Positions 16,139 to 25,888 are shown, counted from the first letter of the stretch. The stretch is 64,000 bases of DNA from Massilia endophytica (GCF_021165955.1 NZ_CP088952.1:3720001-3784000); one strand, 5' to 3'. The notes: a model not told the origin generated them from the sequence alone. Numbers and translations are program-made.

Positions 16139-17436
16139 GCTTTACTTCCTACGCCCAGAACTTCGAAGACGTGCTGCTGATGCGCGCCCTGCGCGAAGTG
16201 GACCAGGGCTTCTACGTCGATGTGGGCGCGGGCGATCCGCGCCGCCACTCCGTGACCCAGGCCTTCTACGAGCGCGGCTGGCGCGGCATCAACCTCGAAC
16301 CCGCGCCCAGCCTGCAGCGCCGCCTGCGCATCGAGCGTCCCGCCGACATCAACCTGCCGCTGGCCGCCGCGGCGGAGGCGGGCGAACGCACGCTGTACGA
16401 AGTGCCTGGCGCCCTGCTCTCCACTCTCGATGAAGCACGCGGCCGCGAACTCGGCGCGCAAGGCAACGAGGTGATACTGCGCCAGGTGAAGGCCGCAAGC
16501 CTCGACGCCATCTGCACCGAGCACGCCGCCCCGGTAATCCACTTCCTGAAGATCGACACCGGCGGCGGTGAAGAGCAGGTATTGCAGGGTTTCGATCTCG
16601 CCCGCTGGCAGCCCTGGATACTCGTCGTGACGCCCGGCTGCCGCGCTATGGCGGAGGCCGCAGGCTATGAGCTGGCGCACGAGGACGGCCTCAATCTCTT
16701 CTACACCGCTCCGGGCAAGCCGGAACTGAAGGCTGCGCTTGCACTGCCGCCCCACCCGGCGGACGGCTTCGTGCTGTGCGAGGACCACGAGTACAGCCAT
16801 CCCCTGCGCGAGTGGCGCGAGCGCACTGCCGCAGCCGAAGCGGCGGCGGACGAGGCGCGCACCTGGGCCAAGAACCACGTGAAGGAATGGCAGGAGAAGC
16901 ACGCCCTGCTCACGAAGCAGGAAAAGCTGACCCAGAAGGCCGAGGCGGAACTGGCCGTGATGACGCAGCGCGCCGCCGCCGCCGAGGGACAGATCCCGCC
17001 GCTCACAGCTCGCGCCACGCACGCGGGCATCGTGGAGCTGGAGCTGAAGAAAGCCTACGAGCAGATCGAGGCCCTGAACAACAGCCTGTCCTGGCGCATC
17101 ACCAAGCCCCTGCGCGACGGCAAGGCCTTTGTGGAACGCATCAAGGGCGGCGTGCGCCGCCGGCTCGCGCGGGTGCGCGCCCTGCTGGTGCGCATCGTGA
17201 AAGGCCTGCTGCGCCGGGCCATCCAGTTCGTGCTGTCCCGTCCCGCGCTGGCCTTCTTCGTGCGCCGCCAGATCGCGCGCTTCCCGCGCCTGGTGCAGGT
17301 GGCGCGCCGCCTGCTCATGCGCGGCAGCCAGCAAGGCGCCGCGGCGCCGGAACCGCTGGTGATGGCCGCCGGCCTGGAAGACCTGCCGGAAGGCGCCCGC
17401 CAGGTCTGGCAAGACCTGCAGCGCGGCCGCCGCTAA
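16135..17436 (+). CDS. FkbM-family methyltransferase with coiled-coil C-terminal region
   Basis: The ATG overlaps the wzt stop (ATGA). Residues ~1-200 form an FkbM-type SAM methyltransferase (SYAQNFEDVLLMRAL, YVDVGAGDPRRHSVTQAFYE, FLKIDTGGGEEQVLQGF). The usual KIDVEGAE motif is altered to KIDTGGGEE. Residues ~225-320 are a charged helical coiled coil, ending in the NSLSWRITKPLR motif often seen in O-antigen enzymes. Two basic amphipathic helices follow (about 335-400) and could bind the membrane. The order methyltransferase, coiled coil, membrane anchor resembles WbdD, the chain terminator of E. coli O8/O9a. The kinase domain of WbdD is absent. Confidence 0.8.
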   Translation: MSFTSYAQNFEDVLLMRALREVDQGFYVDVGAGDPRRHSVTQAFYERGWRGINLEPAPSLQRRLRIERPADINLPLAAAAEAGERTLYEVPGALLSTLDEARGRELGAQGNEVILRQVKAASLDAICTEHAAPVIHFLKIDTGGGEEQVLQGFDLARWQPWILVVTPGCRAMAEAAGYELAHEDGLNLFYTAPGKPELKAALALPPHPADGFVLCEDHEYSHPLREWRERTAAAEAAADEARTWAKNHVKEWQEKHALLTKQEKLTQKAEAELAVMTQRAAAAEGQIPPLTARATHAGIVELELKKAYEQIEALNNSLSWRITKPLRDGKAFVERIKGGVRRRLARVRALLVRIVKGLLRRAIQFVLSRPALAFFVRRQIARFPRLVQVARRLLMRGSQQGAAAPEPLVMAAGLEDLPEGARQVWQDLQRGRR

Positions 17437-17458
17437 CGCTTACCGAACACAGGACCTT

Positions 17459-20400
17459 ATGCGTATCGTCTTAGACCTGCAAGCCTGCCAGGGCTCCAGC
17501 ACCCACCGCGGCATCGGCCGCTATTCGATGGCCCTCACCCTGGGCATGCTGCGCCAGGGCCCGCAGCACGATTTCCGCATTGCCGTCAACGGCCGCTTCC
17601 CGGACAGCGTGGCGAACCTGCGCAAGACCTTCGACGGCCTGGTGCCGCAGAAGCATATCAACGCCTACGAGCTGCCCACCGCCATCTGGGAGCACCAGGT
17701 CGCCAACAGCTGGCGCGTGCGCGCCGCCGAGCAGGTGCGCGAGCACTACCTGGCCAGCCAGCAGGCGGACATTGTGCACGTATCGAGCCTGTTCGAAGGC
17801 CTGGGCGAGGACGCCAGCGTGTCCGTCATGCACAGCCGGAACCGCGTGAACACGGCTGTCACCCTGTACGACCTGATCCCGCTGGTCCGCAAGGAGACCT
17901 ACCTCACCGACCCGCATGTGGCGAACTGGTACCATCGCAAGCTGCAAAGCCTGAAGAACGCCCAGCTGCTGCTGGCCATCTCCGGCCACTCGCGGCGCGA
18001 GGCGATCGATGCCCTGCAGCTGCCGGAAGACCAGGTGGTAAACATCTCCTCCGCCGTGGACACCATCTTCCAGCCGCGCGCACTGAGCCCGGAACAGTCG
18101 CAGGCGCTGAAGGACAAGTACAAGCTGCACCGCAAGTTCATCATGTACACGGGCGGCATCGACTACCGCAAGAACATCGAAGGCCTGATCGAGGCCTACT
18201 CCCTGCTGCCGGGCGCCCTGCGCGAAGAGCACCAGCTGGCCATCGTGTGCAGCGTGCCGGACCACGAGCGCCAGCGCCTGCTGGCCCTGGCCTCCGGCTT
18301 CCGCATTCCGGACGGCGACCTGGTGCTGACCGGCTTCGTGCCGGACGACGACCTCGTTTCCCTCTACAACAGCGCCGAGCTTTTCGTCTTCCCTTCCCTG
18401 CAGGAAGGCTTCGGTCTGCCAGCCCTGGAGGCCATGTCCTGCGGCATCGCGACCATCGGCTCCAACAACAGCAGCATTCCCGAGGTGATCGGCCGCAGCG
18501 ACGCGCTGTTCGACCCCACCCGCATCCAGGACATTACCGCACGCATGCAGCAAGCGCTGACGGACCGCGACTTCCACGCCAGCCTGCGCGCCCACGGCCT
18601 GGTGCAGGCCAAGGAGTTCTCCTGGGACGCCAGCGCACGCAAGACCCTGGACGCCTTCGAAGCCCTGCACGACAAACGCCAGCAGGCGCAGCGCATCAGT
18701 GTTCCCGCCACGCCCGCGCGCCGTCCGCGCCTGGCCTATATCTCGCCGCTGCCGCCAGAGCGCACCGGCATCGCGGATACCAGCGGCGAAATGCTGCCGG
18801 AACTGGCGCGCTACTACGACATCGACATCGTGGTGCACCAGCCCTCGGAAGTGAGCGAGCGCTGGCTGCTGGCCAACTTCACCCAGCGCACAGTGGAATG
18901 GTTCGAACAGAACAGCCAGCGCTACGACCGCATCCTCTACCACTTCGGCAATTCGTCCTTCCACTCGCACATGTTCGACATGCTGCGCCGCCATCCCGGC
19001 GTGGTGGCCCTGCACGACTTCTACCTGAGCGGCGCCCTGCACTACATCTCGGCGGCGGGCGGCAAGACGCACGCCTACAGCGAAGCCCTGTACGGCTCGC
19101 ACGGCTACCGCGCCCTCGTGCATGAACGCGACAGCGGACGCGAAGCCTCCTACTACGAATACCCCTGCAACAAGTCGGTGCTGGATCACGCGGCGGGCAT
19201 CATCGTGCATTCCTCGCACTCGAAGGAGCTGGCCGAACGCTGGTACGGTCCCGGCACTGGCGACGACTGGCGCCTGGTCGCCCTTCCGCGCCTGCTGCCC
19301 GGCCCCTTCGACCGCGCCGCCGCGCGCGTGCGCCTGGGCATGGGCGCGAACGACTTCCTGGTGTGCTCCTTCGGCCTGATCTCCATCACCAAATGCAATG
19401 AGCGCATCCTGGAAGCCTGGCTCGAATCGCCCCTGCACCAGGACGCCAGCTGCCACCTCGTCTTCGTGGGCGAGAACAATGTGGGCGCCTTCGGCACCGC
19501 GCTGTCGGCGCGCATGGCGGGCCACCCGCGCATCCGCATCACCGGCTTTGCCACCCAGGAGCTTTACCGAACCTACCTGGCCGCCGCCGATGTGGCCGTG
19601 CAGCTGCGCACCCGCACGCGCGGGGAGACTTCGGGCACCATCCTGGACTGCCTCTCCTACAGCGTGCCGACCATCATCAACCGCCACGGCTCGGCCGCCG
19701 AAATGCCGGACGGGGTGGCCGTGCGCCTGCCGGACGATTTCTCGTCCACCGAACTGGCAATGGCCATGACCAAGCTGCGCCGCGAGCCGGAGTTCGCGCG
19801 CGAAATCGGCGATGCGGGCTACCGCTACATGTCCACCGAGCACCACCCCGCACGCGTGGCGCGCCTGTACCACGAGTCCATTGAAGCCTTCGCGCACGAT
19901 CACCGCGCCACGCACTACCGCAACCTGCTGGACGGCCTGTCCGCCATCGACACGGGCTTCGCGCCGACCGAGCAGGACTGGCTGCAGGTGGCCGCCGCCA
20001 TCGCCGCCAATGCTCCTGCGGGCAGCACCCGCCAGCTGCTGGTGGACGTGACGGAACTCGCGGCGCAGGAAGCGGCGCAGCGCGACCCGGCCGCCCTGGC
20101 CCTCGTGCTCAAGCTGATCGAACATGCGGCGCCCGGCTTCCGCGTCGAACCGGTGCGCCTGGACGATGGCCGCTACCGCTATGCGCGCCGCTTCGCACTG
20201 GGCCTGATCGGCCGCCCCGAACTGCCGCTGGACGACGGCGTGGCCTCGCTCTGGCCGCAGGACGTGCTGCTCCAGCTGGGCGGCGCCGAGCCGCTGCCGG
20301 CCAGCCAGTCCGTCGCCAACCGCGGCGTATTGCAGCTGACTGCAATGCTGGCGAGGCCCGCCACGGAAGACAGCGCGGGCCGCGCCATGCTGGCCGCCCA

Positions 20401-20476
20401 CCTGCCCGCCGAACTGATGGCCGCGCTGGACGGCGTGGCCTGCGAGCCGAACGAAGGCGCAGCCCATGTCCGCTGA
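17459..20476 (+). CDS. Bimodular GT4 glycosyltransferase (WbdA-like layout)
   Basis: The 1005-residue protein contains two GT-B modules. Module 1 (about residues 1-410) starts MRIVLDLQACQGSSTHRGIGRY and ends with a full E-x7-E motif in LQEGFGLPALEAM. Module 2 (about 420-800) starts RPRLAYISPLPPERTGIADTS and has GETSGTILDCLSYSVP in place of a canonical E-x7-E, so its activity is less certain. A further ~200 residues at the C-terminus are unassigned. Two-module GT4 enzymes such as WbdA polymerise O-antigen repeats by alternating linkages. Gene order after Wzm-Wzt-methyltransferase supports that role. Confidence 0.85.
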   Translation: MRIVLDLQACQGSSTHRGIGRYSMALTLGMLRQGPQHDFRIAVNGRFPDSVANLRKTFDGLVPQKHINAYELPTAIWEHQVANSWRVRAAEQVREHYLASQQADIVHVSSLFEGLGEDASVSVMHSRNRVNTAVTLYDLIPLVRKETYLTDPHVANWYHRKLQSLKNAQLLLAISGHSRREAIDALQLPEDQVVNISSAVDTIFQPRALSPEQSQALKDKYKLHRKFIMYTGGIDYRKNIEGLIEAYSLLPGALREEHQLAIVCSVPDHERQRLLALASGFRIPDGDLVLTGFVPDDDLVSLYNSAELFVFPSLQEGFGLPALEAMSCGIATIGSNNSSIPEVIGRSDALFDPTRIQDITARMQQALTDRDFHASLRAHGLVQAKEFSWDASARKTLDAFEALHDKRQQAQRISVPATPARRPRLAYISPLPPERTGIADTSGEMLPELARYYDIDIVVHQPSEVSERWLLANFTQRTVEWFEQNSQRYDRILYHFGNSSFHSHMFDMLRRHPGVVALHDFYLSGALHYISAAGGKTHAYSEALYGSHGYRALVHERDSGREASYYEYPCNKSVLDHAAGIIVHSSHSKELAERWYGPGTGDDWRLVALPRLLPGPFDRAAARVRLGMGANDFLVCSFGLISITKCNERILEAWLESPLHQDASCHLVFVGENNVGAFGTALSARMAGHPRIRITGFATQELYRTYLAAADVAVQLRTRTRGETSGTILDCLSYSVPTIINRHGSAAEMPDGVAVRLPDDFSSTELAMAMTKLRREPEFAREIGDAGYRYMSTEHHPARVARLYHESIEAFAHDHRATHYRNLLDGLSAIDTGFAPTEQDWLQVAAAIAANAPAGSTRQLLVDVTELAAQEAAQRDPAALALVLKLIEHAAPGFRVEPVRLDDGRYRYARRFALGLIGRPELPLDDGVASLWPQDVLLQLGGAEPLPASQSVANRGVLQLTAMLARPATEDSAGRAMLAAHLPAELMAALDGVACEPNEGAAHVR

Positions 20477-21638
20477 CGCGCAGCTGCTGCTCGACCTCTC
20501 GGAGCTGGTGCGCACCGACGCGCGCTCGGGCATCCAGCGCGTGGCGCGCGGCGTACTCGCCGCGCTGCTGGCAGATCCGCCGGCCGGCTACCGCGTGGCG
20601 CCCGTGTACGACGCGGGCGGCTTCTACGCCTACGTGCCGGATGCCGTGGCCCTGAAGCCCGCGCCGCAAGGCGAGGAAGAGCCGATTGCCGTGCGCGCGG
20701 GCGACGTGTTCTTTGGCGTGGACCTGGCGCCGGAGCAGGTGCCGCGCAACCTGGCTGTGCTGGCGGGCCTGAAGGCGCACGGCGTGCGCCTCTACTTTGC
20801 CGTCTACGACCTGCTGCCCCTGCAGCACCCCGAATGGTTCTTCGCGGGCGCCCAGCCCTGGTTCGAACGCTGGCTCTCCAGCGCCGCCACGGTGGCGGAC
20901 GGGCTGCTCTGCAACGCCCGCGCCATTGCGGACGAACTGCTGGAATGGCTGGACCAGCATCCCCCGCGCCGCCACGGAATGCTGCAGGTGGGCTATGCCC
21001 CCCTTGGCGCCGACCTGCAGACCGCGCGCGCGGCGGACGATACCGATGCCGCCGCCGATCTGCCCGCCGAACTGCGCCAGCGTCCCACGCTGCTGATGGT
21101 GGGCACCCTGGAACCGCGCAAGATGCATTCGGAAGTGCTGCAGGCCTGCGAACAGCTGTGGGAGCGCGGTGTGGAAGTGAACCTCGCCATCGTCGGCAAG
21201 CAGGGCTGGAACACGGCGCGCCTCGCCGAGCGCCTGCAGCAGCATCCCGAAAACGGGCGCCGCCTGTTCTGGATGCAGCAGGCCAGCGACAGCACCCTGC
21301 TCGCCCTCTACGCCAGCGCCAGCGCCCTGCTGGCCGCATCCGGCGGCGAAGGCTTCGGCCTGCCCCTGATCGAAGCCGCCCAGCACGGCCTGCCCGTGAT
21401 CGCGCGCGACCTTCCCGTCTTCCGCGAGGTAGGCGGCGAACACGCGTGGTATTTCGGCGGCGTGACGCCGGGCGAAATCGCGGACGACATCGAAACCTGG
21501 CTGGCCCTGCACGCCGAAGGCAAGGCTCCCGCCTCGGCTGCCATGTCCTATCTCAGCTGGGCCGGGAGCGCCCGCCGCATGCTGGACGTCATCCTCGGCG
21601 GGCAATGGCACGGCGCCGCCGCCACGCGCCTCCCCTAG
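20466..21638 (+). CDS. GT4 glycosyltransferase
   Basis: The ATG overlaps the end of the preceding gene by 11 bases. The 390-residue GT-B protein has SELVRTDARSGIQRVARGVL at the N-terminus, the family strand LLMVGTLEPRKMHSEVL at the start of the donor domain, and E-x7-E in GGEGFGLPLIEAA. It resembles WbdB/WbdC-type mannosyltransferases in layout, but the donor sugar cannot be read from the sequence. It is the last gene of the tightly packed wzm-wzt-methyltransferase-GT-GT run; a gap of 125 bases with a promoter follows. Confidence 0.9.
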   Translation: MSADAQLLLDLSELVRTDARSGIQRVARGVLAALLADPPAGYRVAPVYDAGGFYAYVPDAVALKPAPQGEEEPIAVRAGDVFFGVDLAPEQVPRNLAVLAGLKAHGVRLYFAVYDLLPLQHPEWFFAGAQPWFERWLSSAATVADGLLCNARAIADELLEWLDQHPPRRHGMLQVGYAPLGADLQTARAADDTDAAADLPAELRQRPTLLMVGTLEPRKMHSEVLQACEQLWERGVEVNLAIVGKQGWNTARLAERLQQHPENGRRLFWMQQASDSTLLALYASASALLAASGGEGFGLPLIEAAQHGLPVIARDLPVFREVGGEHAWYFGGVTPGEIADDIETWLALHAEGKAPASAAMSYLSWAGSARRMLDVILGGQWHGAAATRLP

Positions 21639-21696
21639 CGGCGAAGCAGCCTTACAAATTGTTGCAAGAACCGCCTCCCCGGGGCGGCCCGCTTCA

Positions 21697-21725
21697 TTGT
21701 GTTTTTCACAAGCAACGCTTATACT
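21697..21725 (+). promoter_or_regulatory. Sigma70-type promoter for the GT-C-like gene
   Basis: TTGTGT (21697-21702) and TATACT (21720-21725) are separated by 17 bases and lie 38 bases before the ATG at 21764. Confidence 0.55.
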
Positions 21726-21763
21726 CGGCGGTTACTCATCGTCCGCAGAAAGCGTTCCGTTCC

Positions 21764-23800
21764 ATGCCGCCTCTTTTTTCCGACCATGGCGTCGCAAGCC
21801 GGCGCATCCTGCCGCTTCTGCTGTGCTGCAACCTCGCGCTGCTGCTGTTCTTCCTCACCTTCGACTACCAGCTGATCTTCCATTCCGACGCCGCGGTCAA
21901 GAACCTGCTGGCGCAGGAGATCTACGAAACGGGGCGCTTCTTCCCGCGCGACTGGAACTACGTTAACAAGGACCTGTGGGTTTTCGGCACCCAGGCCTTC
22001 ATCGTTCCCCTGCTGGCCTTCCTGCCCAACGGGATCGGTGTCCATATCCTCTCGGACTGCCTGTCGGCAGTGCTCATCATCTGGAGCGCCTGGCTGTTCA
22101 CGGCCCTGCTGGACGTGTCGCGCGCCGCCCGCCTGGCCGGGCTGCTGGTGATCACGGCGGGCATCTCCCTCATCATGGCCGAACACGTGTTCGGCCAGGC
22201 CGCCTACGGCACGCTGTTCTATCTCGCCTCCTTCCTGCTCTACTGCTACTGGCGCCAGCTGCACGCCACGGGCAGGGACTACTGGTGGTGGTCGCTGGGC
22301 AGCATGCTGGTGTCGCTGCAGGTGTTCTGGACCAACCCCCAGCGTGCCGCTGTGTTCTACCTGCTGCCGCTGGCCGCCGCCGCCTTCGCGCTCAAGCTGA
22401 ACGAGCTGCGCCAGCAGCGCGCCCACCTTCCGGTGAAACGCCTGCGCCACTGGCGCAGCTTCGGGCTGTTCGTGCTGGCCGGAGTGCTGGGCGTGCTCCT
22501 GAACGGCTACACCATGCGCCACGTGCACAATGCTCCCGGCCTGACGGAGCTGGCCTGGCTGGACTTCGACGGCATGCGGCGCCAGCTCGCAGCGGTGATC
22601 CAGGGCCTGCTGATCCTCTTCGACGCCCTTCCCCGCCTGGGCACGGACGTGGTCCATCCGGCAGGGGCCTACCGCATCCTGCGCCTGCTGACGGGACTGG
22701 CCATGCTCTACCTGCTGCCCGTGGCCATGCTGCGCATTCTCGGGCCGAAGCACCCGGGGCGCCTGTTCTGCGCCGCCTTCACGGCCGCCGCGCTGTGCCT
22801 GAACCTGATCATGATGCTCACCACCACCGTGGCCGATGCGGGCAGCCCCGATGGCGCCATCCGCTACCTGGTGCCCACGGTGCTGAACATGCTGATGATC
22901 CTGGCCGCGCTGTCGGTGGACGGCCTGCACCTGGGCCTGAAGGAGCGTGTCGCCGGACTGGCGGTGGTGGCGGTGCTGTCGCTGAGCGCCGCGCCGACCT
23001 ATCTCTTCCCCTACTACCTGCATTTCGCCGGACTGCCGCCCTCCCTCAAGCTGCCCACCGATCCGATGCGCCTCGTGCACTTCCTGCACGAGCAGAACCT
23101 GAAGTACGGCTATGCGAGCTTCTGGCAGGCCGGGAAGTTCACGGTACTGAGTTCGCATACCATCAAGATCCGCCAGGTCAATTTCGAACAGGGCGTGCCG
23201 GTGCCGATGCGGGTGCTGGCGTCGAACCGCTGGTTCGAGCCCGCGGCCTGGGAGGGTGAAACCTTCCTGCTGCTGAACGATGCGGAACTGGCCACCGTGG
23301 ACCGCGCCTACCTGGCCCGCCACCTCGGCGAGCCGGTACGCACGCTGCGCTTCGAGACCTGGAACATCCTGGTGTACGGCAGCAACATGGCTACGCTGCC
23401 GATGTGGGACGAGATGCTGCGCAGCCCTGTCAGCTACCCGATCAACGACAAGACGCCGCACCAGATCGGGGCACTGCGCGGCGGCGCGCTGGCCGCCGGA
23501 CCCGGCGCCGAGGGCGCCCTGTACTACGGCCCCTTCCGCAAACTGGCGCCCGGGCGCTACCGCGTTAGCTTCGATGTCGAGGCGAAGGGCGAAGCGGAAG
23601 CAGGCTTCGGCCATGTGGACGTGTCGTCCAGCGCGGGCCAGGCGGTGCACGGCAAGACCCCGATTGCGCAGGCGGGACGCCAGCGCCTGGAGGTGGACTT
23701 CGATACCGCGGAGCCGCTCAAGCTGGTCGAATTCCGTGCCTTCAGCAATGGCAAGGGCGAGCTGGTCCTGCACGGCATCGATGCCGTGCGCCTGCAATAG
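21764..23800 (+). CDS. Large membrane protein, putative GT-C glycosyltransferase
   Basis: The frame is open far upstream, but the ATG at 21764 is the first that starts a sensible membrane protein (678 residues) and it follows a promoter. About ten membrane segments fill residues 20-420. The first periplasmic loop carries an acidic HSDAAVKNLLAQEIYETGRF segment, as in GT-C enzymes, where an Asp there is catalytic. A soluble domain of about 250 residues follows. The protein at 28471-29991 has a similar first loop (NSDALYLPSLYQDI). GT-C enzymes use polyprenyl-phosphate sugars on the periplasmic side, which fits the neighbouring GT2 and DprE genes. I cannot name the family exactly. Confidence 0.65.
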   Translation: MPPLFSDHGVASRRILPLLLCCNLALLLFFLTFDYQLIFHSDAAVKNLLAQEIYETGRFFPRDWNYVNKDLWVFGTQAFIVPLLAFLPNGIGVHILSDCLSAVLIIWSAWLFTALLDVSRAARLAGLLVITAGISLIMAEHVFGQAAYGTLFYLASFLLYCYWRQLHATGRDYWWWSLGSMLVSLQVFWTNPQRAAVFYLLPLAAAAFALKLNELRQQRAHLPVKRLRHWRSFGLFVLAGVLGVLLNGYTMRHVHNAPGLTELAWLDFDGMRRQLAAVIQGLLILFDALPRLGTDVVHPAGAYRILRLLTGLAMLYLLPVAMLRILGPKHPGRLFCAAFTAAALCLNLIMMLTTTVADAGSPDGAIRYLVPTVLNMLMILAALSVDGLHLGLKERVAGLAVVAVLSLSAAPTYLFPYYLHFAGLPPSLKLPTDPMRLVHFLHEQNLKYGYASFWQAGKFTVLSSHTIKIRQVNFEQGVPVPMRVLASNRWFEPAAWEGETFLLLNDAELATVDRAYLARHLGEPVRTLRFETWNILVYGSNMATLPMWDEMLRSPVSYPINDKTPHQIGALRGGALAAGPGAEGALYYGPFRKLAPGRYRVSFDVEAKGEAEAGFGHVDVSSSAGQAVHGKTPIAQAGRQRLEVDFDTAEPLKLVEFRAFSNGKGELVLHGIDAVRLQ

Positions 23801-23811
23801 TTGGAGAAAGA

Positions 23812-24789
23812 ATGGAACAAGCCAATCCCCTCATCTCGGTCGTGATCCCTGTCTATCGCGCCGAAAAAATGCTCGACGAGCTGTATGCGCGCCTGAAGGC
23901 CGCGCTCGAAACGGTCTCGCCGCGCTTTGAAATCGTGCTGGTCGAAGACTGCGGGCCGGACCGCTCATGGCAGGTGATCGAGCGCCTGTCGGCCGCCGAT
24001 CCGCGCGTGGTGGGCCTGCAGTTCAGCCGCAACTTCGGCCAGCATTACGGCATCACGGCGGGCCTGGACATCTGCAAGGGCGACTGGGTGGTGGTGATGG
24101 ACTGCGACCTGCAGGACGCGCCGGAAGAGATTCCCCGCCTCTACCACAAGGCCCAGGAAGGCTACGACGTGGTGCTGGCCCTGCGCGGCAAGCGCCAGGA
24201 CCCGCTGCTCAAGCGCGCCACCTCGTGGCTCTACTACCGCCTCTTCAGCTACCTGGCCGATATCGACATCGACGGCGACAGCGGCAACTTCCGCATCATG
24301 TCGCGCAAGGTGGTGGTGAACTTCACGCGCATGCGCGAGCAGCTGCGCTTCTTCGGCGGCCATGTCCAGTGGATGGGCTTCCCCACCACCGGCCTGCAGG
24401 TGCAGCACGCCGAGCGCCTGGAAGGCACATCGAGCTACACCTTCGCCAAGCTGTGGAAGCTGGCCACCGATACCATCATCGCCTACTCGGACAAGCCGCT
24501 GCGTTTGGCCGCCCAGCTGGGACTCACCATGGCGGCCGTGTCCTTCCTGTTCGGCAGCTTCATCCTGGGCCGCGCCCTGCTCCAGGGATCGCCCGTTCCC
24601 GGCTGGAGCAGCCTGATCGTCTCGCTCTACTTCATCGGCGGCCTGATCATCGGCATCCTGGGTATCATCGGCATCTACCTCAGCAAGACCTTCGACGAGG
24701 CGAAGAAGCGGCCGCTGTACATCGTGCGCCGCGCCACGGACAGCGCCCGCTACGACGCCCGCGCCGCCCGCAACGAACATCTCCATTGA
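23812..24789 (+). CDS. GT2 polyprenyl-phosphate glycosyltransferase (GtrB/ArnC-like)
   Basis: The 325-residue protein has a GT-A fold catalytic domain (about residues 1-235) and two C-terminal membrane segments (about 240-305). Family signatures are LISVVIPVYRAEKMLDELY, VEDCGPDRSWQVI, SRNFGQHYGITAGLDICKGD and MDCDLQDAPEEIP, the DxD-type metal site. DGDSGNFRIMSRKVV matches the GtrB/ArnC/DPMS group. These enzymes load a sugar from a nucleotide donor onto undecaprenyl phosphate at the cytoplasmic face. The gene begins 11 bases after the GT-C gene. The small transporter at 25526 could flip its product. Confidence 0.92.
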   Translation: MEQANPLISVVIPVYRAEKMLDELYARLKAALETVSPRFEIVLVEDCGPDRSWQVIERLSAADPRVVGLQFSRNFGQHYGITAGLDICKGDWVVVMDCDLQDAPEEIPRLYHKAQEGYDVVLALRGKRQDPLLKRATSWLYYRLFSYLADIDIDGDSGNFRIMSRKVVVNFTRMREQLRFFGGHVQWMGFPTTGLQVQHAERLEGTSSYTFAKLWKLATDTIIAYSDKPLRLAAQLGLTMAAVSFLFGSFILGRALLQGSPVPGWSSLIVSLYFIGGLIIGILGIIGIYLSKTFDEAKKRPLYIVRRATDSARYDARAARNEHLH

Positions 24790-24799
24790 AAGGCTGCAG

Positions 24800-25522
24800 A
24801 TGAAGATCGACTTATCGGCACTGGACCAGCAACGCTTCGGCATCGTCACCGCCAAGGCCAATCTCGAAGCGGAGGACAGCGCGGCGGCCGTGAAGGCATG
24901 GTGCGCCCAGAATGGTGTGCGCATGCTCATCGCCCGCTGCTCCACCAGCCACCTCGCGCTCGTGCAGCAGCTGGAGCAGGCAGGCGCCTTCCTGACGGAC
25001 ACGCTGGTGTACTACCGCCGCCGCGAGATCGCGGCCCAGCAAGTTGCGCTGCCGCCGGGCTACCGCTGGCGCCTTGCGCAGCCGGGCGATGCGGAGGCCG
25101 TGGAAATTCTTGCGGGCCGCACTTTCGAGGGCTACTTCGGCCACTACCACAGCGATCCGAAGCTGAACCGTGCAGACGCCGACGCCGTCTACGCCCAGTG
25201 GGCGGGCAATTCCTGCCGCAGCACGGCGGTGGCCAGCGCCGTGCTGCTGATCGAGCATGACAGCGGCATCGTGGCCTTCGCCACCCTGAAGGACCTGGGC
25301 CAGCAGGAGTTCGAGGGCGTGCTGTTCGGCGTGCATCCCGAGCACCAGGGCCAGCGCCTGTACCACGCGCTGATGCAGCTGGCGCAGAACTGGGCCGCCG
25401 AACGCGATTTCCGCAGCATGGTGGTGTCCACCCAGATCAACAACCTGTCGGTGCAGAAGGTCTGGTGCCGCCAGGGCTTCGAGCCTTCGTCCAGCTACTA
25501 CACCTTCCACCAGTGGTTTTGA
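24800..25522 (+). CDS. GNAT acetyltransferase, WecD-like
   Basis: The 240-residue protein has an N-terminal half with RFGIVTAKANLE and a C-terminal GNAT core with EGVLFGVHPEHQGQRLYHALM as acetyl-CoA loop and NNLSVQKVWCRQGFEPSSSYYTFH as closing motif. Size and layout match WecD/RffC, which acetylates the 4-amino group of dTDP-4-amino-4,6-dideoxygalactose. The WecE-like aminotransferase that would make this substrate is two genes downstream in the same operon. The acetyl acceptor is inferred from that pairing. Confidence 0.78.
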   Translation: MKIDLSALDQQRFGIVTAKANLEAEDSAAAVKAWCAQNGVRMLIARCSTSHLALVQQLEQAGAFLTDTLVYYRRREIAAQQVALPPGYRWRLAQPGDAEAVEILAGRTFEGYFGHYHSDPKLNRADADAVYAQWAGNSCRSTAVASAVLLIEHDSGIVAFATLKDLGQQEFEGVLFGVHPEHQGQRLYHALMQLAQNWAAERDFRSMVVSTQINNLSVQKVWCRQGFEPSSSYYTFHQWF

Positions 25523-25525
25523 GCC

Positions 25526-25888
25526 ATGAACTATCTCTATATCGCACTGACCATTTTCCTGACCGTCTTCGGCCAGATCGCCATCAAGATGCAGGTGGCC
25601 CAGGCGGGCGCGCTGCCTGCCGATCCGGCCGACAAGCTGGCCTTCCTCATGCGCCTGCTGCTCAACCCCTGGATCATTGCCGCCTTCGCCGCCGCCTTCC
25701 TCGCTTCCGTGTCCTGGATGGGCGCCATGACCAAGTTCCAGCTGAGCCATGCCTACCCGTTCATGAGCCTCAACTTCGTGATCGTGCTGCTCCTGAGCGC
25801 ATGGCTGTTTCACGAACCCCTCTCGACCGCCCGAGTCGTGGGCGTCGCGCTGATCTGCCTCGGCACCGTCATCGCCTCACAAGGATAA
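25526..25888 (+). CDS. Small EamA/SMR-type membrane protein (ArnE/ArnF-like)
   Basis: The 120-residue protein has four membrane segments and begins 3 bases after the acetyltransferase stop. It keeps SMR/EamA features: an early LTVFGQIAIKMQV helix, MTKFQLSHAYPFMSLNFVIV, and a closing VVGVALICLGTVIAS. Proteins of this size in polysaccharide operons include the ArnE/ArnF flippase of undecaprenyl-phosphate-aminoarabinose. It lacks the SMR drug-site Glu in helix 1, so flipping of a lipid-linked sugar is likelier than drug export. Confidence 0.78.
   Translation: MNYLYIALTIFLTVFGQIAIKMQVAQAGALPADPADKLAFLMRLLLNPWIIAAFAAAFLASVSWMGAMTKFQLSHAYPFMSLNFVIVLLLSAWLFHEPLSTARVVGVALICLGTVIASQG

Noticed and set aside
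17471..20533. 1020-codon open frame antisense to the bimodular glycosyltransferase
   Set aside because: High GC at third positions leaves the opposite strand open. The predicted product is rich in Ala, Gly, His and Gln with no recognisable fold, while the plus strand shows GT4 motifs.
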